Assembly (NCBI RefSeq): GCF_029263665.1
Contig: NZ_JAJUFQ010000013.1
Location: forward strand, 46,941-110,940
Direction: 5' to 3'
Source: Halomonas sp.
GTDB taxonomy: Bacteria; Pseudomonadota; Gammaproteobacteria; Pseudomonadales; Halomonadaceae
Length of the DNA: 64,000 bases
The notes beneath the pieces are model-generated. The model was not told the origin of the DNA and ran no database searches. It worked only from the letters and a program-made list of their open reading frames with translations. The translations under genes and the position numbers were made by a program. Below are positions 1 to 8,687 of this stretch, in pieces (positions within the stretch are counted from its first letter, which is position 1; the number at the start of each line of letters is the position of its first letter).

Positions 1-1488
1 CTTGGTGCCTACCAGCCCCATACGTACAGGAATATGCAACGGCAACTTGTCAGGCTGACCAGGAGTGGCAGGAGTACGCTGGCGTAATGTCAGGCGATAG
101 GTGGCATTGGCGTAGTCATACTCACCATCGGCATCGATTTCGGGCGTACCCGCCTGGGAATACCAGCGCATGAACTGAGACAGATCCAGCCCGGAAACCT
201 CGGCCATGCAGGCGACGAAGTCCTCGATGGTCACCGCCTGGCCATCAAAACGAGCGAAGTACAGGTCCGATCCCTTGCGGAAGGTCTCTGCCCCCAACAG
301 GTTCGACAACATGCGTACGACTTCCGCCCCTTTTTCATAGATGGTCAGGGTGTAGAAGTTACCGATCTCGATATAGCTGTCCGGTCGCACAGGGTGGGAA
401 GTGGGCCCAGCATCCTCGGCAAACTGCGCTGTACGGAAGAAAGACACTTCCTCGATACGCTTGACCGGAGCCGAATTGACATCCGCAGAAAAGCTCTGGT
501 CGCGGAAGACCGTAAAGCCCTCCTTGAGCGACAGCTGAAACCAGTCGCGGCAAGTGACACGGTTGCCGGACCAGTTATGGAAATACTCATGAGCCACGAT
601 CCCTTCAACCCGCTGGAAAGTGGCATCCGTCGCGGTCTGAGGATGCGTCAATACCGCTGCCGAGTTGAAGATATTGAGGCCCTTGTTTTCCATGGCCCCC
701 ATGTTGAAGTCATTGACCGCGACAATCATGAACAGATCAAGATCGTACTCGCGTCCATAGGCCTCCTCATCCCAGCGCATGGAGCGCTTGAGAGACGCCA
801 TGGCATGTTCCGTCTTGTTGAGGTTTTCCTCTTCGACCCAGATCTGCAGGGTGACGTCTCGCCCACTCATGGTCGTGAAGTGGTCTTCCACCTTCTTCAG
901 ATCACCCGCGACCAGGGCAAACAGATAGGAAGGCTTGGGATGCGGATCTTCCCAGGTGGCGAAATGACGACCATTCGGCAGTTCACCACGTTCCACCGGG
1001 TTGCCATTGGACAGCAGTACCGGCTCACTTCCACTGTCACCTATCACGGTTGTCGCGAAGGTCGCCATTACATCGGGGCGGTCCGGATAGAAGGTGATGC
1101 GACGAAAACCTTCAGCCTCACACTGGGTGCAATACATGCTGGCCGACTGGTACAGCCCTTCCAGAGCCGTATTGTCCTTTGGCGCGATCTCTACCTCGGT
1201 ATCGAGGATGAAGGATTCCGGAACCTGGAAAACCTTGAGTTCCGTCTCGCTGACCTCATACTCGTCCGCTTCCAGGGCCTGGCCATCCATGGCAATGGCC
1301 TTGAGTTCCAGGGTCTCCCCATCGAGCACCAGAGGAGCTCCCGCATCAGCCTCTGGGTGACGCTGCAGGTGCAGGCGCGCCTTGACTCGCGTTGCCGACG
1401 GATCAAGATCAAAGGTCAGCTCAGTATGCTTGACCAGATAGGCCGGGGGCCGATAGTCGCTCAGGTGAATGGGTTGATGTTCGGACAT
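1..1488 (-). CDS. pepN: Aminopeptidase N (M1 family), N-terminal two thirds
   Basis: Zinc metallopeptidase that removes N-terminal residues from peptides in the cytoplasm. About 496 residues are visible; the C-terminus lies left of the window. Seen: the GAMEN exopeptidase motif near residue 263 and the zinc site HEYFH near 297, followed 18 residues later by the third ligand Glu (WFQLSLKEG). These positions match E. coli PepN closely. I chose the ATG at 1488 because GGAG lies about nine bases upstream. An in-frame ATG at 1503 would add five residues (MEHPQ). The identification is secure; only the exact start is uncertain. Confidence 0.95.
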   Translation of the reverse strand, partial: MSEHQPIHLSDYRPPAYLVKHTELTFDLDPSATRVKARLHLQRHPEADAGAPLVLDGETLELKAIAMDGQALEADEYEVSETELKVFQVPESFILDTEVEIAPKDNTALEGLYQSASMYCTQCEAEGFRRITFYPDRPDVMATFATTVIGDSGSEPVLLSNGNPVERGELPNGRHFATWEDPHPKPSYLFALVAGDLKKVEDHFTTMSGRDVTLQIWVEEENLNKTEHAMASLKRSMRWDEEAYGREYDLDLFMIVAVNDFNMGAMENKGLNIFNSAAVLTHPQTATDATFQRVEGIVAHEYFHNWSGNRVTCRDWFQLSLKEGFTVFRDQSFSADVNSAPVKRIEEVSFFRTAQFAEDAGPTSHPVRPDSYIEIGNFYTLTIYEKGAEVVRMLSNLLGAETFRKGSDLYFARFDGQAVTIEDFVACMAEVSGLDLSQFMRWYSQAGTPEIDADGEYDYANATYRLTLRQRTPATPGQPDKLPLHIPVRMGLVGTK

Positions 1489-1667
1489 CTGGGGATGCTC
1501 CATGCAAAAGAAGTCGATGGCTTTGTAGATTAACGGAATTGTAAGGTGGCAAAGGCGCCTGACTCAAAGACGGGCCCGAGTCACCAATACTCGAGCCTGG
1601 CACCACCCCCTGTCTCATCATGAAACAGGATCATCATGGGACAGGAGCAACATTAGAGGCCACCGAT

Positions 1668-2093
1668 TCAGGACGACTGGGAAACCGGCTCCGGGCGCGT
1701 GAAGATCCAGATAGCCAGACAGACCAGTCCAATGATCAGTCCCGCCTTCAACCACAGAATGGAAACGCTGAAGGCCAGTATGGTGATGGAAATGCCCAGC
1801 ATGACCATGGCCAGCCATTTGGCATGACGGGGAATGGCCCCGGATTCTTCCCAGGCAACAACCGTGGGACCGAAGCGAGGATGTGAGCGAATCCAGTTGG
1901 CAAATCGGGGAGAGCCCTTGGACGCAGCCCAGACGGCCACCAGCAGAAAACAGGTACTGGGCAACAACGGCAGGAAGGCACCCAGCACGCCCAGAGCGAA
2001 ACTCAGCCAGGCCAGTGTGATGTAAAAAAGGCGTCGGGTGGAGTTAAGCAAGATAAGGCTCCTGAGGCTGCCAGCAAAGGTGACGCATTCCAT
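1668..2093 (-). CDS. YbaN-like (DUF454) inner-membrane protein
   Basis: A 141-residue protein with the DUF454 pattern: a first membrane segment ending in GVLGAFLPLLPSTCFLLVA, a short hydrophilic stretch with W-x-x-x-HPRFG, then two closely spaced membrane segments and a short tail. The family is widespread in proteobacteria and its function is not established. The ATG at 2093 is the only good start, although relatives usually begin nearer STRRLFY. It stands alone, between pepN and yajQ on the same strand. Confidence 0.85.
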   Translation of the reverse strand: MECVTFAGSLRSLILLNSTRRLFYITLAWLSFALGVLGAFLPLLPSTCFLLVAVWAASKGSPRFANWIRSHPRFGPTVVAWEESGAIPRHAKWLAMVMLGISITILAFSVSILWLKAGLIIGLVCLAIWIFTRPEPVSQSS

Positions 2094-2248
2094 TGCTCTT
2101 CATTGAAGCCGAACGGCCAGCGCTTGGCCAATCGGCTTCCACTATCAAGGTGCTAGCATCCAGCTAAATGTTCAAGCCCAGTTTGCCTCAGCACCTCTGA
2201 CCGCGGAGTCATCTCAGCCCCAAGGCCATCCCCGCTGCCAATGTCATT

Positions 2249-2734
2249 TTAATCACGAAAGTTATCGAATTGCAGCGCCAGGTCTGGCCCTTCCTCTCCA
2301 CGCAGCAGGGCCATGACGGCTTGCAGGTCATCACGTTTCTTGCCTGTGACACGGACTTTCTCGCCTTGGATCTGGGCCTGGACCTTGAGCTTGGAATCCT
2401 TGATACGCTTGACGATATCCTTGGCTTCCTTCTGCTCCAGACCCTGCTTGAGATTGACGCTCTGACGTGCCTTGACACCGGACAATTCAGGGTTCTGTTC
2501 ATCCATGACTCGTGGGTCGATGCCACGCGCAATCAGCTTGTTACGCAGCACATCCAGCATTTGCTTGAGTTGGAAATCCACCTCGGCCGTCAACGCCACC
2601 TCTTGCCCGTTCAGCTCGAAGCTGGCGTCCACACCACGGAAATCAAAACGGCCCTGCACTTCGCGATTGGCCTGATCCACGGCATTCTGTGCTTCGTGGC
2701 GATCGAATTCAGAGACGATATCAAATGAGGGCAT
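2249..2734 (-). CDS. yajQ: YajQ family nucleotide-binding protein
   Basis: A 161-residue UPF0234/YajQ protein. It begins with the typical [11 protein letters not shown] and ends in ALQFDNFRD, both family hallmarks, and has the family's usual length. The fold is two RNP-like domains. Members bind nucleotides, and in Xanthomonas and Pseudomonas relatives act as cyclic-di-GMP effectors, so a regulatory role is possible but not shown here. Single gene. Confidence 0.95.
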   Translation of the reverse strand: MPSFDIVSEFDRHEAQNAVDQANREVQGRFDFRGVDASFELNGQEVALTAEVDFQLKQMLDVLRNKLIARGIDPRVMDEQNPELSGVKARQSVNLKQGLEQKEAKDIVKRIKDSKLKVQAQIQGEKVRVTGKKRDDLQAVMALLRGEEGPDLALQFDNFRD

Positions 2735-2801
2735 GTGAGCTCCCAGTGGGCAAAGGAAAGGGGCATTCTAACAAGATGGTGGCGTTAGGCGAGCCATGCT
2801 T

Positions 2802-3281
2802 TCAACATGCAAGAGAAGACTTCGGCTCTTGCGCCACCAAGGCCTTGCGCATTCGCCAGGCCGCACAGCCATCCTCGTAGTAGTCATCCAGCCAGCTATC
2901 CAGGCGAAATCCGAAGCGTCGATACATCCCCAGCGCGATACGGTTATCGGCCCGCACCTCCAGCGACAGCCATGTACAGCCAAGTGCCTGTCCATCGGCT
3001 GCCAGCGCTTCCAGCAGACGCCGTCCCAGGCCACCACCACGCGCCCGGGGAGCGATGCCCAGGGAATAAAGACGTGCCGTCTTGCTGCCACGCCGCATCA
3101 GCAAGGTGCCATAACCGAGGACTCCTGATGCGTCTTCCGCCACCAGGGTATGAGCATTGGCACGGTTGAGCAGGTGCCATAACTGGCGCCGGGAAAAGCG
3201 GTCCCCGGAGAAAACGGTATTTTCCAGCTCGACCAAGGCGGCGAGATCAGCAGGTGTAGCAGGGCGGACCTGGGCGGACAT
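2802..3281 (-). CDS. GNAT family N-acetyltransferase (RimI-like)
   Basis: A GNAT-fold acetyltransferase of about 159 residues. The acetyl-CoA pyrophosphate loop is visible as APRARGGGLGRRLLEAL (R-x-x-G-x-G/A pattern), followed by the usual NRIALGMYRRFGF strand-helix. An in-frame start at 3305 exists, but the ATG at 3281 (MSAQVRPAT) matches where GNAT domains begin. The substrate cannot be deduced. It lies upstream of and divergent from the ATP-grasp gene. Confidence 0.85.
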   Translation of the reverse strand: MSAQVRPATPADLAALVELENTVFSGDRFSRRQLWHLLNRANAHTLVAEDASGVLGYGTLLMRRGSKTARLYSLGIAPRARGGGLGRRLLEALAADGQALGCTWLSLEVRADNRIALGMYRRFGFRLDSWLDDYYEDGCAAWRMRKALVAQEPKSSLAC

Positions 3282-3521
3282 GACAGCGATCATCCACAAT
3301 AACAAGGCAACGAAGCATCAGAACAGGGAACAACGGCAGACATGAGGCCGCTGAGTGCTGAATTCTACCTTTGTCAGCACCTGCTCAGCATGAATTTATT
3401 TCAAACGGGAAGTGGCTTGTTTTCCACCAGACTCAAGCGCATTCTTGCGCCACGCTGACATCAGTCCCCTTTCTGCCTCACTGTGAGTTTCTTTCCCTAT
3501 CTTCTTGAGGATCACGCCGCC

Positions 3522-5000
3522 ATGTGTGCTCTGAGAATCGTCGTCGATCGCAGCGACGACTGGCGTCCCTATTACCCGACCGATGACCTGATTGAGGCCG
3601 ACACTTTTCTGGCTCAGATCGAGCACACGCCCAAACGCATCATCAACCTGTGCACCAACCTGGATTATCTAGGTCGTGGCTACTATGTGTCATTGCTTGC
3701 CCAGGCACGAGGTTCTCGAGTATTACCCAGCGTCGATACCCTGAACACCTTGCGCAGGAAGTCCACCACCGCCATGCAGCTTGAAGGCCTGACCCCAGCC
3801 CTTGAGGAACTGAACGACCTGCTGCGCGATGAATACATGGACAGCATGACCATCGAGGTGATGTTCGGCGAATGCCACGACCCACGCCTTTCCAGGTTCT
3901 CGCGGCGCCTGTTCGAGCGTTTGCCCTGCCCTCTGCTGGAAGCCCGGTTAGAACGCAGGATTACCGGTTGGCGCCTGCTTCGGGTGCGTCCGCTATCGCT
4001 CAAGAGCTTGAACGTGGACAGCCAGGAGCTGTTCTCTCGTGCCCTCAACCGTTATTCCCGTGACATCTGGCGTACACCACGCTCCAAGCGTCGCTATCGT
4101 TTCGATCTGGCCATGCTGGTCAATCCCGAAGAGCGCCTGCCGCCCAGTAACAAAGGTGCTCTCAAGGCATTCATCCGGGCAGGTCGACGCTGTGGCATTG
4201 ATGTGGCCTTGATCACGCATCGTGATGCCGGCCGGCTGGCCGAATTCGATGGCCTGTTCCTGCGTGAGACCACGGCGCTGGATCACCATACCTGGCGCCT
4301 GGCCCGGCGCGCCGAGCATGAAGGCCTGTGCGTCATCGATGCACCACAGGATATTCTACGCTGCACTAACAAGGTATATCTTCACGAACTGCTGCGTACA
4401 AAGGGAGTACCAACCCCCCAGGCTCAACTGCTGCAACGCAGTTCAACCGTGCGCCTGAAGCATCAGGCCCAGGCCATGGATTACCCCCTGGTGCTCAAGG
4501 TTCCAGATGGCTCCTTCTCTCGTGGAATCGTCAAGGTCTCATCGCCCGATGAGCTGGTGCGCGAAGCCCAACGACTGTTTGCCAGTTCAGATCTGCTCCT
4601 GCTGCAGGAATGGTTGCCGACAGAATTCGACTGGCGAATTGGTGTACTGAACGGCACCCCACTCTTCGCCAGCCGCTATTTCATGGCACGGGGTCATTGG
4701 CAGATCTATGATCACTCCGGCAAAAGCGTCAAAAGCGGTGGCTTCACTACCCATGCCATCGAAGACGTACCGAAGGCTGTGATAAAGACGGCGCTCAAGG
4801 CCACCCGGCTGATTGGCAATGGACTGTATGGTGTTGACCTGAAACAGATCGGTGATCGCGTGGTGGTCATCGAGATCAACGACAACCCGAATATCGATGC
4901 TGGCATCGAAGATGCTGTGCTGGGCAGGAAACTCTACGAAAACATCATGGCAGTATTCCTCCAGCGCATGGAAAACCGTGGCCGAGGGCGTGCGGGCTGA
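3522..5000 (+). CDS. RimK-like ATP-grasp enzyme with RLAN N-terminal domain
   Basis: About 492 residues. The N-terminal half looks like the 'RimK-like ATP-grasp N-terminal' domain (L-R-I-V-V-D at the start, NLDYLGRGYYVSLLA in the middle). The C-terminal half is an ATP-grasp domain: VLKVPDGSFSRGIVKV is the ATP lysine/loop strand and VVIEINDNPNIDAG the Mg-binding Glu/Asn motif. Such enzymes ligate amino acids to a carboxyl acceptor; the substrate is unknown. A GTG at 3483 would extend it. I prefer the ATG at 3522, with GAGG upstream. Neighbours give no functional hint. Confidence 0.85.
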   Translation: MCALRIVVDRSDDWRPYYPTDDLIEADTFLAQIEHTPKRIINLCTNLDYLGRGYYVSLLAQARGSRVLPSVDTLNTLRRKSTTAMQLEGLTPALEELNDLLRDEYMDSMTIEVMFGECHDPRLSRFSRRLFERLPCPLLEARLERRITGWRLLRVRPLSLKSLNVDSQELFSRALNRYSRDIWRTPRSKRRYRFDLAMLVNPEERLPPSNKGALKAFIRAGRRCGIDVALITHRDAGRLAEFDGLFLRETTALDHHTWRLARRAEHEGLCVIDAPQDILRCTNKVYLHELLRTKGVPTPQAQLLQRSSTVRLKHQAQAMDYPLVLKVPDGSFSRGIVKVSSPDELVREAQRLFASSDLLLLQEWLPTEFDWRIGVLNGTPLFASRYFMARGHWQIYDHSGKSVKSGGFTTHAIEDVPKAVIKTALKATRLIGNGLYGVDLKQIGDRVVVIEINDNPNIDAGIEDAVLGRKLYENIMAVFLQRMENRGRGRAG

Positions 5001-5079
5001 CGAAGCTGAAGCATTCCGCTACCCTGCCAGTGCCCCTGAGCACTCATTCCACCATACTCGGATATCCATGAGGCCCCTG

Positions 5080-5679
5080 ATGACGGATCGTGACACTCGC
5101 CACAAGAATGCCATGCAGAAGCTCAAGCAGCATGTCGATGACAAAGTCGCAGCGGCCACCGAGGAACGAGGCCTGCTGATGGTCTTCACCGGCAATGGCA
5201 AGGGCAAGACCACCGCTGCCTGGGGCACAGTGACTCGCGCCCTGGGCTACGGCTATCGCGTCGGCGTGGTGCAGTTCATCAAGGGCTTGTGGGAATGTGG
5301 CGAACGCGAACGCCTTGTCGAAGACCCCAATCTCGATGTGGCCATCATGGCGACCGGCTTTACCTGGGATACCCAGAACCGGGAAAGCGACACAGCCGCC
5401 TGCCTGGAAGTCTGGCGCGAGGCAGAACGCATGTTGGCGGATCCTGAGGTTTATCTGGTCGTGCTTGATGAGCTTACCTACATGCTCAAGTTTGGTTATC
5501 TGGATATCGCCACGGTCACGGCCGCACTGGAAAACCGACCCAGCGAACAGACAGTGATCATCACCGGACGCAACGCCCATCGCGGCCTGTTGGAAATGGC
5601 GGACACCATTACCGAGATGCAGGAAGTTCGCCATGCCTTCAACGACGGCCTGAAAGCCCGGCGAGGCATCGACTACTGA
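5080..5679 (+). CDS. cobO: Corrinoid adenosyltransferase (CobO/BtuR)
   Basis: A 199-residue enzyme that transfers the adenosyl group of ATP to cob(I)alamin/cobinamide in B12 synthesis and salvage. Seen: the P-loop GNGKGKTTAAWG, the VQFIKG strand, VVLDELTYML, and the C-terminal NDGLKARRGIDY that is near-invariant in the CobO family. The ATG at 5080 gives the usual length of about 200 residues; an ATG at 5068 adds four. No cobalamin riboswitch or other cob gene is visible, so it is a lone salvage gene in this window. Confidence 0.95.
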   Translation: MTDRDTRHKNAMQKLKQHVDDKVAAATEERGLLMVFTGNGKGKTTAAWGTVTRALGYGYRVGVVQFIKGLWECGERERLVEDPNLDVAIMATGFTWDTQNRESDTAACLEVWREAERMLADPEVYLVVLDELTYMLKFGYLDIATVTAALENRPSEQTVIITGRNAHRGLLEMADTITEMQEVRHAFNDGLKARRGIDY

Positions 5680-5838
5680 ACGGTCATCCTGAAGACCCGC
5701 TTCATGCGTTCGAAGAACGCCTCCGCTTCACCACTGTTGCACGGATGACGAGGCTCACCAGCGATCACGTCCGGTGATGCCCGAAGCCTATCCTCATTGG
5801 GGTATATCAAACGCTTCAAATGTCCTTCTATGGTCAAC

Positions 5839-5861
5839 CAGTAGCCAAGCACTGGCTACTG
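5839..5861. promoter_or_regulatory. 9-bp inverted repeat upstream of the amidohydrolase gene
   Basis: CAGTAGCCA and TGGCTACTG are perfect complements separated by five bases, about 40 bases before the ATG at 5900. It could be an operator or a leader hairpin. There is no T-run, so an intrinsic terminator is unlikely. Confidence 0.4.
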
Positions 5862-5899
5862 AAGCACCACCGCCACTTCTTCATTCCAGTGGAAGGACA

Positions 5900-7885
5900 A
5901 TGACAATGACAGCGACAACCACACCATCTTTCCGAGTACGATCGTTCCGGTTGCTCCCCTTTCAGACACCAACTTCATCCAGAATACTCTCCGCCCGTTC
6001 CATGTCTTGCCATGCTCTGACCCTGGGCATGTTGAGCGCATTGAGCCTGCACCCTGGCACCACCTTGGCTGCCGATCAGCCTGCCGACACGGTCATGCAG
6101 GATGGCGTCATCCATACTGTCGATGCCGAAGACTCCACGGCCCAGGCACTGGCGGTCCGCGATGGTGTCATCGTTTATGTTGGTGATGATACCGGTGCCG
6201 AAGATTTCATCGGTCCGAACACTCGCGTCATCGACCTGGATGGGAAGATGGTCATGCCTGGCCTGCAGGATGCCCACATCCACGGCATCAGTGCCGAGCG
6301 TCCGCAATGTGACCTCGATTACCAGCCATTCAGCGTCGAGGACTTCAAGTCACACCTCAAAGATTGTCTTGGCAACCCTGAATATGGCAGCAACAATGAT
6401 GACTGGCTGACGGTTCAGCACTGGTACGTGCAATTCCTGACACCCCAGGGTACTCAGGTATCAAAGGCTCTGCTTGATGAACTGGACAGCGAGCGCCCGA
6501 TCATCATTTATGATGTCTGGGGCCATTCGGCACTGGCCAACTCCCGAGCCCTTGCATTAGCCGGTATCGATGTCGACACACCCAACCCGAGCGATGGCGT
6601 CATTGGACGCAACGATGATGGTACCCCCGACGGCTGGCTTTACGATGGTGCCCAGTTCCTGGTCGACGAAGCCATACCCGAACAGCCACCAATCGATCCA
6701 CTGGAATCTGCTCGTCAGGGCATGCAGGCATTGATCGCGGAGGGCGTGACCAGCTTCCAGGCCCAGAGCATGGATCGTGAAACGGTTGCCACCTTCGCCG
6801 AGCTGCGCGACCGCCATGAATTGCCGGCCCGTGCTCACTTTCTCATTGACTCAGGTGCCAAGAGCGGTGACGAACTCAACGCCTTCATCGCCGAGCTCGA
6901 TGACATGCGCGCTACCTATGAACGCACGCAGCAGTTACCTCGACAGGTCTATGCCTGGCGCTCGCAAGACCAGCAAGGCCCTCGCCTGGTCGCCGAACCT
7001 GGGCTATCCATCGATGGCGTAGGAGAAATCATGGCCGACGGCATTCTCCAAGCACCCACCCAGACAGCGGCACTGCTTGAGCCTTACCTCGTCAATACCG
7101 GCAATACTAAGTCGCCTCACTGGGAGCCTGGTGACAAGCGCGGCGAAGCCTATATCGATGCCGAAACATTAGGCACCATGGCAGCCCGCCTCGCTGAAAG
7201 CGGCTATCAGACTCAGATTCACGCCATCGGTGATCGTGCCGTGCGCAATGCTTTGAATGCCTTCGCTGCCTTGCGAGGCAATGATGGCACCGACGACGAG
7301 TCCGCAGGCTATGACCAGGCTGGCGATTCCCGCCCACTGATGTCTCATGCCGAACTGGTCGACAGCACCGACCACGGGCGCTTCGCCAGCCTCGGCGTGG
7401 TCCCGGTGATGTCCTACCAATGGGCCAAGCCAGCGCCGGACTCCACCGATGCGGTGAAGCCTTATCTCGGTACCGAGCGCTGGGCTGGCTATGAGCCAGA
7501 AGGCCAGCTTCAGGCGGCAGGTGCCAAGATTGCCTATGGCAGCGACTATCCGGTGGATCCGCTTGACCACTGGTTCGCCATCGAAGCAGCGGTATTGCGC
7601 GAAGCCGATTGGGGACCGGAATTCCCCCGCTATGCAGGAGATGTCAACGCAGAACAGCAAGCCCTGTCACTGAAAGATGCATTGCGCGGGATTACGCTCA
7701 ATGCCGCCTATGCCATGCACCAGGACGATGTCACGGGCTCCCTCGAAGAAGGCAAGCTCGCCGACTTGCTGATCCTGGACCGTAACCTGTTCGAGATTCC
7801 CCCCGAGGATATCTCCGATACCCAAGTCCTGGTGACCATGGTCGGAGGGAAAGTCGTTCATCAGGCAGATGACAGCAAACACTGA
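5900..7885 (+). CDS. Exported amidohydrolase, YtcJ-like (Amidohydro_3)
   Basis: About 661 residues. After a long basic N-region and a hydrophobic stretch ending GTTLAADQP (probable signal peptide), the protein reads as a metal-dependent amidohydrolase. It has the beta-sandwich start (GVIHTVDAED), the first metal motif DAHIHG, a later QIHAIGDRAVRNAL segment, AYGSDYPVDPL, and the terminal sandwich strand (GSLEEGKLADLLILD). This is the YtcJ-like family, whose members hydrolyse varied amides or esters; the substrate is unknown. The start at 5900 follows a strong GGAAGGA. Earlier in-frame starts from 5774 lack such support. Confidence 0.85.
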   Translation: MTMTATTTPSFRVRSFRLLPFQTPTSSRILSARSMSCHALTLGMLSALSLHPGTTLAADQPADTVMQDGVIHTVDAEDSTAQALAVRDGVIVYVGDDTGAEDFIGPNTRVIDLDGKMVMPGLQDAHIHGISAERPQCDLDYQPFSVEDFKSHLKDCLGNPEYGSNNDDWLTVQHWYVQFLTPQGTQVSKALLDELDSERPIIIYDVWGHSALANSRALALAGIDVDTPNPSDGVIGRNDDGTPDGWLYDGAQFLVDEAIPEQPPIDPLESARQGMQALIAEGVTSFQAQSMDRETVATFAELRDRHELPARAHFLIDSGAKSGDELNAFIAELDDMRATYERTQQLPRQVYAWRSQDQQGPRLVAEPGLSIDGVGEIMADGILQAPTQTAALLEPYLVNTGNTKSPHWEPGDKRGEAYIDAETLGTMAARLAESGYQTQIHAIGDRAVRNALNAFAALRGNDGTDDESAGYDQAGDSRPLMSHAELVDSTDHGRFASLGVVPVMSYQWAKPAPDSTDAVKPYLGTERWAGYEPEGQLQAAGAKIAYGSDYPVDPLDHWFAIEAAVLREADWGPEFPRYAGDVNAEQQALSLKDALRGITLNAAYAMHQDDVTGSLEEGKLADLLILDRNLFEIPPEDISDTQVLVTMVGGKVVHQADDSKH

Positions 7886-7909
7886 GTCACAGCGTCAGGC
7901 GGTGCTTCC

Positions 7910-8677
7910 TCAGAACATCAGCCTGACGCCTGCCACCACCCCGGTATCCTCAGTCGGCTCGCCATGAGCCCGGCTGTGGTCAGCGGTATCGCCATACTGC
8001 TTTTCCCAGTAGCCGCCGACATAGGGCACGAAGCGACGGCTGACTTCATAGCCGAGCCGCATGCCGACGCGCAGCGAGTTCATCCCTTCAAAGATCTCGA
8101 ATTCCTTGGTTTCGCTGCCAGCCAGCAGGATTTCGGTACGTGGCTGCAGCGTCAGCCGTTGAGTCAGGCGCAGATCGTATTCGCCTTCCAGCGTAGCCCA
8201 GGCATCGCCATCCTCACTGACTCTCAAGGCCACGTCTGTCTCAATACCATAGGGCATGGTACCCATCAGCCCGAATACCCCGTAGGTGCGCTTGGCGTAG
8301 TCATTAGAGAACACCCCGCCCTGATGCCCCAGGCCCACCTGCGCTTCCCAGAAGTCTGCAACCAGCCGACTGTAGAGCAGCTCCAGGGACTCAAACTCAG
8401 CATCCTGATCGTCGCCCTGGACGTTGCGGCCTTCCGACTTCAGATACAGCCGGTTGATATCACCGCCATACCAGCCCTCGAACTCCCACACCAACGCCTC
8501 CGGGCCCTTGTCGGGTATGACGTATTCCAGGCGGTCGAAACTTGCCACTCCCATGGCATGTTCTTCCATCGGCGAGGGCCAGTCTTGCGGTACGTCGTAA
8601 CCATCCTCGGCATGGACAACGGACATAGGCACCCACAGCAGAACGCCCGAAACGATGACTCTCTTGGTACTCTTCAT
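7910..8677 (-). CDS. copB: Copper resistance protein B, outer-membrane
   Basis: About 255 residues with a cleavable signal (MKSTKRVIVSGVLLW...VHAED). The body is the CopB/PcoB beta-barrel: FEGWYGGDINRLYLKSEG, LLYSRLVADFWEAQVGLGHQ, YVGGYWEKQYGDTAD, ending in VAGVRLMF with a terminal aromatic. The short N-terminal part has few of the Met/His repeats seen in PcoB; that function may be taken over by the Met-rich insert of CopA. The ATG at 8677 follows GAGGGGG. It starts 10 bases after the copA stop, so the two form an operon. Confidence 0.93.
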   Translation of the reverse strand: MKSTKRVIVSGVLLWVPMSVVHAEDGYDVPQDWPSPMEEHAMGVASFDRLEYVIPDKGPEALVWEFEGWYGGDINRLYLKSEGRNVQGDDQDAEFESLELLYSRLVADFWEAQVGLGHQGGVFSNDYAKRTYGVFGLMGTMPYGIETDVALRVSEDGDAWATLEGEYDLRLTQRLTLQPRTEILLAGSETKEFEIFEGMNSLRVGMRLGYEVSRRFVPYVGGYWEKQYGDTADHSRAHGEPTEDTGVVAGVRLMF

Positions 8678-8687
8678 GGCGTCCCCC

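Noticed and set aside
394..1533. 379-residue plus-strand ORF over pepN
   Set aside because: The minus strand encodes PepN with all catalytic motifs.
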